From positions 310,001 through 374,000 of the forward strand of contig JAAFJR010000002.1 of assembly GCA_013298945.1 (NCBI GenBank): a stretch of 64,000 nucleotides of DNA, in the 5' to 3' direction. Under the pieces are notes generated by a model, which worked only from the letters and a program-made list of their open reading frames with translations, ran no database searches and was not told where the DNA came from. This DNA is from Polaromonas sp. (lineage in GTDB: Bacteria; Pseudomonadota; Gammaproteobacteria; Burkholderiales; Burkholderiaceae_C). Made by a program: the position numbers and the translations under genes. This document shows, piece after piece, positions 1 through 7,103 of this stretch; the first letter of the stretch is position 1, and every line of letters starts with the position of its first letter.

Positions 1-149
1 GCAATCACCACATCTTCAGCGCCCAGGCTGTTGGCTTGGGTGATTTTGCCAGCGTGTGAAGTGGCGGCTTGTTGCAATAAAGCCTTTGTTTCCGCCAACT
101 TAGCCGCAAAAGTCGCGGAGGCTCTGGCGTTTAAGTCAATCGCACTCAT
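1..149 (-). CDS. cysH: Phosphoadenylyl/adenylyl-sulfate reductase, N-terminal part (partial)
   Basis: Only the first 49 codons are in the window; the gene runs off the left edge. The peptide opens MSAIDLNARASATFAAK and reaches SLGAEDVVI, the conserved start of the nucleotide-binding fold of the PAPS/APS reductase family, which reduces activated sulfate to sulfite in cysteine synthesis. The start ATG at 147-149 overlaps the stop of the upstream DUF934 gene as ATGA, so the two are probably translationally coupled. Order cysI-DUF934-cysH is the usual one in Burkholderiales. Whether it uses APS or PAPS cannot be told, because the C-terminal cysteines are outside the window. Confidence 0.85.
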   Translation of the reverse strand, partial: MSAIDLNARASATFAAKLAETKALLQQAATSHAGKITQANSLGAEDVVI

Positions 150-589
150 GCATGTTCCTTTGCTGCAGCTTTCGCCACAGTATTGGCAAAATGCGGCGCT
201 TTTTGCACCACGTCGGCTTGGTAAAACTCGGCGTAACGGTCGAGTTGGCGCTGCCCAGCGGCCAAATCTTGATCAGCCCGCAGTTCAGCCACGTCAAACC
301 CGCTGCGTGCCATTTGTTGCAGTTGGTCGATCAACACGTCACCTGTGGCGCGGATTTCGCCTTTAAAACCCGCCCGTTTACGCAGCATCACGGCTTGGGT
401 GAAGGCGCGGCCATCGGTGAATTTTGGGAAGTGCAGGATGATGCGGGTCACGCCTGTGAGGTCAGATTCCAGCGGATTCACGTCGTTTGGAAGGGTCAAA
501 TCACCGTTTTTAACAGCTAAAGTGCCGTTTTCAGTGCTATTTTCGCCTGTAGCCAGCGTATTTGTTGCCTGAGCAGCTATTAATTTCAT
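146..589 (-). CDS. DUF934 family protein, sulfur assimilation accessory
   Basis: A 147-residue protein of the DUF934 family, regularly found between cysI and cysH in proteobacteria and thought to help sulfite reduction; its exact role is not established. The family core is visible as SDLTGVTRIILHFPKFTDGRAFTQ and LRKRAGFKGEIRATGDVLIDQL, then DVAELR. The stop overlaps the cysH start (ATGA). The first 17 or so residues (MKLIAAQATNTLATG) are encoded by a copy of the dispersed element (R1, forward relative to this gene), so the start codon and N-terminus appear to be element-derived. A gap of 44 bases separates it from cysI, so the three genes are likely one operon. Confidence 0.85.
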   Translation of the reverse strand: MKLIAAQATNTLATGENSTENGTLAVKNGDLTLPNDVNPLESDLTGVTRIILHFPKFTDGRAFTQAVMLRKRAGFKGEIRATGDVLIDQLQQMARSGFDVAELRADQDLAAGQRQLDRYAEFYQADVVQKAPHFANTVAKAAAKEHA

Positions 590-598
590 AGTAAATTT
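545..598 (-). repeat. Dispersed element copy R1, forms the start of the DUF934 gene
   Basis: Reverse-oriented copy on the + strand (GTAGCCAGCGTATTTGTTGCC then TGAGCAGCTATTAATTTCAT). Read on the minus strand it supplies ATG and about 16 codons of the DUF934 protein. The consensus stop TAG in this frame is CAG here. Confidence 0.85.
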
Positions 599-633
599 AC
601 CTAACTTTTATTCTTAATTATTGTTTTATAAAT

Positions 634-2445
634 TCAAGCCTCTTGCCCATCTTTGGCAAAACCGCCAATTTTAGGCATCTGGTGCAGCTCTTCGTGCTTA
701 TCAGCCAATCGCGCAGCATTTGCCGCCGTTTTGAAGGGCTCCATGCCGATGCGTTTGAAAGCGTCGATGAAGGTTTCACGACCTTGACGGTTCAGGCGGA
801 AGGTGTCCAGCAGCGCCTCGATCACGCCCGGCACTTCAAGCGCGCCAAACGACGGGCCGACGACCTTGCCGGCCACCGCGTCGCCACTTAAAGCCGAGCC
901 GTCCGAGCCGCCCAATGACACTTGGTACCACTCTTTGCCGTCCTTATCCACCCCCAAAATGCCGATATGGCCACTGTGGTGGTGGCCGCAGGAGTTGATG
1001 CAGCCGCTGATGTGAAGGTCGATCTCGCCCAAGTCGTGCAGCTCGTCCATGTCTTGGTAACGCTCGGTGATTTGTGCCGCAATCGGGATAGAGCGGGCGT
1101 TCGCCAGCGCACAAAAGTCGCCGCCCGGGCAGGCAATCATGTCAGTTAGTAAACGAATATTGCTGCGTGCCAAACCGGCGTGGCTGGCCGCTACCCACAA
1201 AGCAGGTAGATCTTCAACGCGCACCCACGGCAACAACAGGTTTTGGTCATGCGTGACGCGGGCTTCACCGGCGGAGAACTGGTCGGCAAAGGCGGCAGCG
1301 GTGTCCAACTGGTCCGCATCCGCATCGCCAGGCGCTTGGCCTAGGCGTTTGAATGACAGCGTGACGGCGCGCAGTTTAGGGTTTTTGTGCGCAGCCACGT
1401 TTTGCTGCAACCAGCGGTCGTAGTCTTTTTGGCGCTCTGGCGGTACGGTAGCAGCCTTGGTTTCAGAGGCTTCAGCCAATTTGGGCGGCACGAAACAGGC
1501 GGTCACTCGGTCCAACTCGGCTTGCGTGATGGTGTGCGGCGCACCGTCTTGCGTCAAGATGTTTTGGTACTCGGCTTCCACCTCGTCGATGTAGCGTTGG
1601 CCTTCGGCTTTGACCAAAATTTTGATACGCGCCTTGTAAATGTTGTCGCGGCGGCCCCAGCGGTTGTACACACGCACCACGGCTTCCAAGAAGTTCATGA
1701 TCTGGTTCCACGGCAAAAAGGCGCGGATTTCGGTGCCGATCACCGGTGTACGACCCATGCCACCACCGACCAGAACGCGGAAACCGAGTTCCCCTTTGTC
1801 GTTCTTAATGAGATACAAGCCCACATCGTGCCAACGCACTGCAGCGCGGTCGTCGGTCGCGCCAGTGATGGCGATTTTGAACTTGCGCGGCAAAAATGCG
1901 AACTCGGGGTGAAGCGTGCTCCATTGGCGCAAAATTTCAGCAAACGGGCGCGGGTCGGCAATCTCGTCTGCGGCCACACCGGCCAGCTCGTCGGTGGTGA
2001 TGTTGCGAATGCAGTTACCGCTGGTCTGGATGCCGTGCATATTGACGGTGGCCAGCAAATCCATCACATCTGCGCTGTCGGTCAGCGGAATCCAGTTGAA
2101 CTGCACGTTTTGGCGGGTGGTGAAGTGGCCGTAGCCGACTGGTAAATGCGTTGTACCCCAAGTAGCTTGCGTGCCAATGGCTTTGTCAAACACAGCTTTG
2201 CTCGGTTGGTCAAACTCGCGGGCGATGCGGCCCATCACGCGCAGTTGGTCGGCAGAGATCTCGCCATACGGCACAGCCACGCGCAGCATAGGCGCGTAAC
2301 GCTGCACATACCAGCCGTTTTGCAGCCGCAGCGGGCGAAACTCTTCGTCGCTCAGCGTGCCAGCAAGGTTGCGCTCCAACTGGTCGCGGTGCTGTGCGGC
2401 GCGGAGTTTGACGAACTGTTTGTCGAAATCTGTGTATTGGTACAT
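634..2445 (-). CDS. cysI: Sulfite reductase hemoprotein (nitrite/sulfite reductase family)
   Basis: A 603-residue siroheme and 4Fe-4S enzyme that reduces sulfite to sulfide with six electrons. The two ferredoxin-like half-domains are seen around TSGNCIRNITTDELAG (near residue 142), and the cluster-binding cysteines as CPGGDFC (C-x5-C, near 440) and GCINSCGHHHSGH (C-x3-C, near 477). Length fits CysI-type single-subunit enzymes. It lies first in the cysI-DUF934-cysH run on the minus strand. A nitrite-reducing role is possible from sequence alone, but the cysH neighbourhood points to sulfite. No regulator gene such as cysB is within view, so control is not visible here. Confidence 0.93.
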   Translation of the reverse strand: MYQYTDFDKQFVKLRAAQHRDQLERNLAGTLSDEEFRPLRLQNGWYVQRYAPMLRVAVPYGEISADQLRVMGRIAREFDQPSKAVFDKAIGTQATWGTTHLPVGYGHFTTRQNVQFNWIPLTDSADVMDLLATVNMHGIQTSGNCIRNITTDELAGVAADEIADPRPFAEILRQWSTLHPEFAFLPRKFKIAITGATDDRAAVRWHDVGLYLIKNDKGELGFRVLVGGGMGRTPVIGTEIRAFLPWNQIMNFLEAVVRVYNRWGRRDNIYKARIKILVKAEGQRYIDEVEAEYQNILTQDGAPHTITQAELDRVTACFVPPKLAEASETKAATVPPERQKDYDRWLQQNVAAHKNPKLRAVTLSFKRLGQAPGDADADQLDTAAAFADQFSAGEARVTHDQNLLLPWVRVEDLPALWVAASHAGLARSNIRLLTDMIACPGGDFCALANARSIPIAAQITERYQDMDELHDLGEIDLHISGCINSCGHHHSGHIGILGVDKDGKEWYQVSLGGSDGSALSGDAVAGKVVGPSFGALEVPGVIEALLDTFRLNRQGRETFIDAFKRIGMEPFKTAANAARLADKHEELHQMPKIGGFAKDGQEA

Positions 2446-2513
2446 TTTTTATTCTAGAAAAACAAAGGAAAAAGGAGAATATCGTTATTTTTCAAGCACT
2501 TGGCTTGAAAAGA

Positions 2514-3323
2514 CTACAAAGCAAGGAGTTTAAACCCCGCATAAGCCAGCAGCAGGGACAAAACACCGCGAATCACGCGATCAGGCGTTTTTAATACCAT
2601 GTGCGAACCCAGCCAAACGCCAGGCAACGAGCCCAGCAGCAGCATACCCAGCAGCGACCAGTCGACTGACCCTAAACCTGCATGCCCCAAGCCCGCTACC
2701 AGCGTCAATGGCACGGCATAAGCAATATCTGCCGCCACAATGCGCGGCAGTGGCAGCAGTGGGTAAAGCAGCATCAGCACCGTCACGCCAATCGCACCCG
2801 CACCCACAGACGTGAGTGTGACCAACGTACCTATGAAAGCGCCAAACAACAGCGGCAAACTCCAGTGCCTAGGCGTGGCAGCCTTGTACAAGTCAGCATC
2901 AGCAATATCGCGCGGCGCGTTTTTGCCGCGAACGGCTTTGTAAAACGTAGCCATTGCCGTCAGCAGCAGCGCAACGCCTAAAGTAGAAGTCATGACTTTT
3001 TGCACCGCAGGGTCAGCAGGGCCAACTTGGTGCAGCATCCACAGCGTAGCCAACGAAGCCGGTACGCTGCCAGCGCACAGCGTAGCCACAATCCGCCAAT
3101 TAACCAAGCCTGAACGCGCCATCTTGACCGTGCCCCCCATTTTGGTGAAGCAAGCAAACAGCAAGTCCGTGCCAATAGCCAAGTGCGGCTTGATCCCAAA
3201 AAAGAAAATCAAAATAGGCGTCATCAACGACCCCCCGCCCACACCCGTCAACCCGACGACGAAGCCCACAAAGAAACCAGCGAGTACAAAAGCTAAATCA
3301 TGCATGAGGGTGACTGTAAGCAT
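2514..3323 (-). CDS. TSUP-family anion exporter (TauE/SafE-like)
   Basis: A 269-residue inner-membrane protein with about eight hydrophobic segments. The two family signatures are present: FFVGFVVGLTGVGGGSLMTP near the N-terminus and the matching second-half LVTLTSVGAGAIGVTVL. TSUP proteins move sulfite, sulfonates or related organic anions. It lies 68 bases upstream of cysI on the same strand, so a role in sulfite efflux or sulfur-compound transport is a reasonable inference, but the substrate is not shown by sequence. Start chosen at the ATG giving the short N-terminal tail before the first membrane segment. Confidence 0.85.
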   Translation of the reverse strand: MLTVTLMHDLAFVLAGFFVGFVVGLTGVGGGSLMTPILIFFFGIKPHLAIGTDLLFACFTKMGGTVKMARSGLVNWRIVATLCAGSVPASLATLWMLHQVGPADPAVQKVMTSTLGVALLLTAMATFYKAVRGKNAPRDIADADLYKAATPRHWSLPLLFGAFIGTLVTLTSVGAGAIGVTVLMLLYPLLPLPRIVAADIAYAVPLTLVAGLGHAGLGSVDWSLLGMLLLGSLPGVWLGSHMVLKTPDRVIRGVLSLLLAYAGFKLLAL

Positions 3324-3422
3324 GATTCTATATATCTCAAAATACTTTGTTATTGGTTTGATATGTGATTTGGTTATATGAGGAGGTGGTTTAAGGTAAA
3401 AACAAGTGTTTAGAATGATTGG

Positions 3423-5216
3423 ATGGATACAAATCTAGTTCATCAATTTAACGAAATTGCTCGAATCAATGACTTTAATAAAAGCACGCGATTCAACAAT
3501 GCATATGGGTATGGGCCTAAAGGTCAACATTCTCGCTTGCAATGGCAGCGGGAATGTTTGAGTTATTTACTAAATAAAAACAAAGACGAATTTAAAGAAT
3601 GGCAGCAGTCTTGGTTAGGCGTTGAGTATGGAGGAATCTGTGAAGATTACGATTGCAGGGCGACATCGCATGATGAAATGCGGGACGGCTTACCCCAACC
3701 AATGCATGATCTATATCCTTGCTCACTTGATTTTTCTGAATGTGATTTTACGAATTTACAAGTAAATAAATATGAATTTTTAGTACCTGTGAATTTTCAA
3801 AATTCAAAATTTAAAGCAATTTCTAGTTTTCATAAATCCAAATTTAATTCAAATGTTAGTTTTAATAATGCAGTATTTGAATTCAATGTTCTTTTTACTG
3901 AAGTAGATATAAATGGAGTATCGAACTTTAAAGTAGTTCAATTTAATGGGGCAGCAAATTTCGCAAATGCTAAATTCAGGTCCGCTGCATATTTTGAGGG
4001 CGCTAAATTTTTAAGCCTAACTGATTTCAATACTGCAATATTCAGCCGTAACTCAGAGTTTACTAATGTGCTTTTCCAAGGAGATTCAAATTTTAGAAAT
4101 GTAGTTTTTCATGGTGACGCTAGATTTAATAAATCGAGTTTTAAGCAAAATTCATTTTTTTCTAATATAGCTTTTCTTGATGTCGCTGATTTCAAAGAAG
4201 CCACATTTTCAGGTTTTACAGATTTTTCAGACGCTAATTTTAAGACCACGGCTATATTTTCGGATGTAAATTTTTATAATGATGTAAATTATGGTGGCTC
4301 TCAATTTCAAAACGAAACTGAATTTAGCCACGCAATTTTTCACAAACAATGTAGATTTGATATTGAATTTGGTTCTCGAATTTTAATTCCAAGTAAAAAA
4401 AGAATTAAAACAAGTTTTGCATCAAGTGCTAACTTCGAAAACACTGTTTTTAAAAAGGGAGGGCATTTTGAGGATGCTAGCTTTAAAACTACTCCACCTA
4501 GTTTTCGAGGCGTAGATATTGGAAAAACAAGGCTTGAATTTTCTGAAGAAGAATTCTTTCCTAAAAGCTATGCTGGTAAGTTCAATTTAGAAGGCGTAAT
4601 TAGAGACATTAGCTTTTTAAAAAGGTTGTCGGACGAGCATGGGCAGGTCGATCAATCGCTGACGTTCAATGCGCTGGAGCTAAGAGCAAAAAGACTGCAA
4701 TTGCTAATTCAGTCAAAACGGAAAAGAGAGAGATGGTGGTCTGCGAAGCGCTGGCAGGCTCGTGTAACGTATTTGTATGACCTACTTTCTGACTTTGGGC
4801 GGTCATTTTTGAAGCCGTTAGAAGCATATTTCTGTTTATTGACAGTCACTTACGTTTTGGCACTTAGTAACGCTGCATACAATTCACCAAAGGAGTGCAA
4901 CGGAGACAAATATTGGCTTTTTAGTGATCTAGAACGAAATGTGAAACCATGCAATCAAGCCGAAATAGATAAATTAAAGGATAAATTGCAGCTTAGCGGC
5001 TACCGTGCTGCAGCGGAATACTCCCTGTACCGCGCAGCTGGGGTGTTAGATTTTGCTGACAATGACAAGCAAACCGCCTCTGTAGCCAGCCGCTTATTCG
5101 GGCAAGAGATTGAGCCTTGGTACATGCGAATTTGGGGTGTTATCAAAGCAATCGCCTGCACCGCGCTGCTTTTCCTCGCCGCACTGGGTTTGCGCAATAA
5201 ATACCGCATAAAATAG
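3423..5216 (+). CDS. Pentapeptide-repeat-like membrane protein
   Basis: A 597-residue protein. Residues about 100-350 are a long run of degenerate repeats with Phe every five residues (for example NFANAKFRSAAYFEGAKF), as expected for a right-handed quadrilateral beta-helix of the pentapeptide-repeat class. A basic stretch (KRKRERWWSAKRWQARV) near residue 435 is followed by two hydrophobic segments, LEAYFCLLTVTYVLAL and VIKAIACTALLFLAALGL at the C-terminus, so the helix is probably tethered to the inner membrane. The first 1.2 kb is clearly richer in A+T than neighbouring genes and then shifts to local composition, a sign of transfer or mosaic origin. No close functional family is recognised; some transferred proteins of this kind have roles in defence or stress, which is not shown here. 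Confidence 0.75.
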   Translation: MDTNLVHQFNEIARINDFNKSTRFNNAYGYGPKGQHSRLQWQRECLSYLLNKNKDEFKEWQQSWLGVEYGGICEDYDCRATSHDEMRDGLPQPMHDLYPCSLDFSECDFTNLQVNKYEFLVPVNFQNSKFKAISSFHKSKFNSNVSFNNAVFEFNVLFTEVDINGVSNFKVVQFNGAANFANAKFRSAAYFEGAKFLSLTDFNTAIFSRNSEFTNVLFQGDSNFRNVVFHGDARFNKSSFKQNSFFSNIAFLDVADFKEATFSGFTDFSDANFKTTAIFSDVNFYNDVNYGGSQFQNETEFSHAIFHKQCRFDIEFGSRILIPSKKRIKTSFASSANFENTVFKKGGHFEDASFKTTPPSFRGVDIGKTRLEFSEEEFFPKSYAGKFNLEGVIRDISFLKRLSDEHGQVDQSLTFNALELRAKRLQLLIQSKRKRERWWSAKRWQARVTYLYDLLSDFGRSFLKPLEAYFCLLTVTYVLALSNAAYNSPKECNGDKYWLFSDLERNVKPCNQAEIDKLKDKLQLSGYRAAAEYSLYRAAGVLDFADNDKQTASVASRLFGQEIEPWYMRIWGVIKAIACTALLFLAALGLRNKYRIK

Positions 5217-5226
5217 AGGTAAAAAT

Positions 5227-5275
5227 GGCTGTAGACAGCGTATTTATTGCCTAAGAAGCTATGAAAATTATAGTG
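5227..5275 (-). repeat. Dispersed element copy R2
   Basis: Reverse copy just after the pentapeptide-like gene: GGCTGTAGACAGCG, then TATTTATTGCCTAAGAAGCT, then ATGAAAATTATAG. Its tail carries the same ATGAAAATTATAG seen at the start of the lipoprotein gene at 6542. Confidence 0.85.
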
Positions 5276-5289
5276 AAACTAAAGCGCTG

Positions 5290-5374
5290 TCATTCCCGCG
5301 AAGGCGGGAATCCATCTGGGTCTACGACGTTGCTTTTTCCATTGGGGGATGGATTCCCGCCTGCGCGGGAATGA
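5290..5374. repeat. Inverted pair of REP-like palindromes
   Basis: Two arms, 5290-5316 and 5348-5374, form a long inverted repeat. Each arm is itself a palindrome: CATTCCCGCGAAGGCGGG and CCCGCCTGCGCGGGAATG. This is the widespread CCCGC-n-GCGGG REP-type motif. A single copy recurs at 58221-58250. No transposase is near, so these are miniature dispersed repeats rather than an insertion sequence. Confidence 0.85.
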
Positions 5375-5468
5375 CGGGTTTGAGACAGGGAAGTCACTGG
5401 TTAAGGTTCTAAATTTGACTTAAATTCGTTAAAAAACGAAAATTGTGGACTGAATGGGAGAATTTACG

Positions 5469-5762
5469 ATGAAAAATAGCGTACCGCACGATGAAGTAAT
5501 GGCGGAAATGTACCGCAATGACCCTGAATTAGCTCGCGACATGCTCAATTCCATCCTAGAAGACGGCGATCAAGGTGAATTACTCATCGTTTTGCGCCAA
5601 ATGACCAAAGCTTTTGGCGGGGTGCAAGCGGTGGCTGAGAAGGCGAATTTGAATCCTACGCAGCTGTATCGCACGCTGTCATCAGACGGCAACCCTGCAC
5701 TCAGTAGTTTTACCGCGATTGTGAAGGCTATGGGGATGAAAATATGCCTGCAGCCGGCGTGA
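5469..5762 (+). CDS. Orphan HigA-type antitoxin / XRE-like regulator
   Basis: A 97-residue protein from ATG 5469; an ATG at 5454 is in frame, but GGAG at 5457-5460 sits at ribosome-binding distance from 5469. The pattern is that of the short addiction-module antidote family: RDMLNSILEDGDQGELLIVLRQ followed by a helix-turn-helix, TKAFGGVQAVAEKANLNPTQLYRTL, and SSFTAIVKAMGMKICL. No RelE/HigB-type toxin gene is adjacent on either side (the 250 bases upstream hold only repeats), so it appears to be an orphan antitoxin or a free-standing regulator. Its last codons and stop (QPA-stop) are supplied by dispersed element R3. Confidence 0.75.
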   Translation: MKNSVPHDEVMAEMYRNDPELARDMLNSILEDGDQGELLIVLRQMTKAFGGVQAVAEKANLNPTQLYRTLSSDGNPALSSFTAIVKAMGMKICLQPA

Positions 5763-5800
5763 TTATTGCCTAAACAGCTATAGAATAAATAGCAGCTATA
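5749..5800 (-). repeat. Dispersed element copy R3, supplies a stop codon
   Basis: Reverse copy: GCAGCCGGCGTGATTATTGCC then TAAACAGCTATAG. TGA at 5760-5762 inside the element ends the antitoxin-like gene. Confidence 0.8.
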
Positions 5801-5848
5801 AGTGGTAATTTAGTTTAGAATGCGTCATCAAATCATCTGGAGCGTCAT

Positions 5849-6430
5849 GTGAGCATATTAATCATTGGGTTGGTTATTTTCTTGGGTCTGCACTCTGTGC
5901 GCATAGTTGCTGAGGGCTGGCGGACGGATAAGCGGGCGCAATTGGGTGAGGGCGCTTGGAAGGGGCTGTATTCTGTGGCGTCCCTCATCGGATTTGCGCT
6001 GATAGTTTGGGGCTACTCGCTGGCTAGGCAGCAGCCAGTGGTGCTGTGGGTGCCGCCTGTGGCTATGCGGCATATCGCGGCGACGTTGATGCTGATTGCC
6101 TTCATCATGCTGGTGGCTGCTTATGTGCCAGGCAACGCGATCAAATCTAAACTTCGCCACCCCATGACTTTGAGCGTAAAAACATGGGCATTTGCACATT
6201 TGCTGGCGAACGGCAACTTGGCTGATGTGGTGCTATTTGGATCATTTTTGGCTTGGGCGGTGGCCTGTTTCATAGCCGCACGCAAGCGTGACCGCGCGGC
6301 TGGCACGGTTTATCCAGCTGGCAAAACCGTGCCAACTGTGATGACCATGGTCATCGGATTGGTGGCTTATGGCGTTTTTGCGATGGCTTTGCACAAATTA
6401 ATAATTGGCGTGCCGGTTTTTGGGGGGTAA
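5849..6430 (+). CDS. NnrU-family membrane protein
   Basis: A 193-residue protein with about five or six membrane segments and the NnrU family features: an N-terminal LVIFLGLHSVRIVAEGWR, WVPPVAMRHIAATLM, and LRHPMTLSVKTWAFAHLLANG. NnrU proteins are found with denitrification and nitric-oxide response genes in some bacteria and resemble the membrane part of 15-cis-zeta-carotene isomerase; the reaction is unknown in most bacteria. Translation starts at GTG 5849, with GGAG about seven bases before it. No denitrification gene is near, so the local context gives no support for a nitrogen-oxide role. Confidence 0.85.
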   Translation: MSILIIGLVIFLGLHSVRIVAEGWRTDKRAQLGEGAWKGLYSVASLIGFALIVWGYSLARQQPVVLWVPPVAMRHIAATLMLIAFIMLVAAYVPGNAIKSKLRHPMTLSVKTWAFAHLLANGNLADVVLFGSFLAWAVACFIAARKRDRAAGTVYPAGKTVPTVMTMVIGLVAYGVFAMALHKLIIGVPVFGG

Positions 6431-6511
6431 GAAGTTAAGAAGGTTTAAAGGTTTAAAAGGCTAAAAGATTTGAAAGGCGAATTTATAGTGCTGTATTCAT
6501 CATTTATGCTT

Positions 6512-6562
6512 CTAGCCGGCGTATTTATTGCCTGAGGTGCTATGAAAATTATAGTAATATTC
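6512..6562 (-). repeat. Dispersed element copy R4, overlaps a gene start
   Basis: Reverse copy: TAGCCGGCGTATTTATTGCC, TGAGGTGCT, then ATGAAAATTATAGTAATAT. The ATG at 6542 is the start of the lipoprotein gene, so the first seven codons are element sequence. Confidence 0.85.
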
Positions 6563-6988
6563 ATCGCAATTTTAGCTTTTAATCTGACTGCCTGCGCACA
6601 AAAGCCAGCTGAATCTGGTAAGGCAGAGAATATCTCCGCCAAACTAGATACTACTTTGCCATGGCTGCAAGCCAAGATTTGGGAGTATCAAAGCCGGCCA
6701 GTATCTAACCCTGCACGTAGCGTTGTTAAAACCACGTTTGAAGGTAAGCCCGTTTATTATGTGCCGCCGGTTTGCTGTGATATTCCCAGTGAACTTTATG
6801 CAGAGGATGGCAAATTGATGTGTTACCCGAGCGGTGGGTTCACGGGGTCGGGGGATTTGAAGTGTCCGAAGTTTAAGTTGGAATATCCTGATTATGTCAA
6901 AGATAATAAAACCAATATTATTTGGCAAGACAAAAGAAAACCCGCTGTTGAAAATAAATCAACGCTGGTAGTTCCTGATTTGAAGTAA
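6542..6988 (+). CDS. DUF6970-like lipoprotein
   Basis: A 148-residue protein with a lipoprotein signal: MKIIVIFIAILAFNLTAC, cysteine 18 being the predicted lipidation site. The mature part has W-x-K-I, SRPVSNPARSVVKTTFEGK, VYYVPPVCCDIPSELY and CYPSGGFTGSGDLKCP, the pattern of a small family of cysteine-containing outer-envelope lipoproteins (DUF6970-type, recalled). Four conserved Cys may form two disulfides. Function unknown. Its start codon and the first residues of the signal peptide come from dispersed element R4. Monocistronic by spacing. Confidence 0.75.
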   Translation: MKIIVIFIAILAFNLTACAQKPAESGKAENISAKLDTTLPWLQAKIWEYQSRPVSNPARSVVKTTFEGKPVYYVPPVCCDIPSELYAEDGKLMCYPSGGFTGSGDLKCPKFKLEYPDYVKDNKTNIIWQDKRKPAVENKSTLVVPDLK

Positions 6989-7103
6989 TTAATTGGTAAT
7001 CAGTCATACTTTATTTGCAATTTTCATCTGCAATTTCCTATATTTCAACGTCTATTGGCATGAAATATGCCTGAAGCTTACAAGATTAGATGAATAATGG
7101 ACT

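Noticed and set aside
1387-2145. A 252-codon open frame on the + strand across cysI
   Set aside because: It is the complement shadow of cysI; the product has no family features and cysI has all its cluster ligands.
5217-5468. A HigB-type toxin gene before the orphan antitoxin
   Set aside because: The stretch holds R2 and two REP-like palindromes and has no frame with RelE-type features on either strand.
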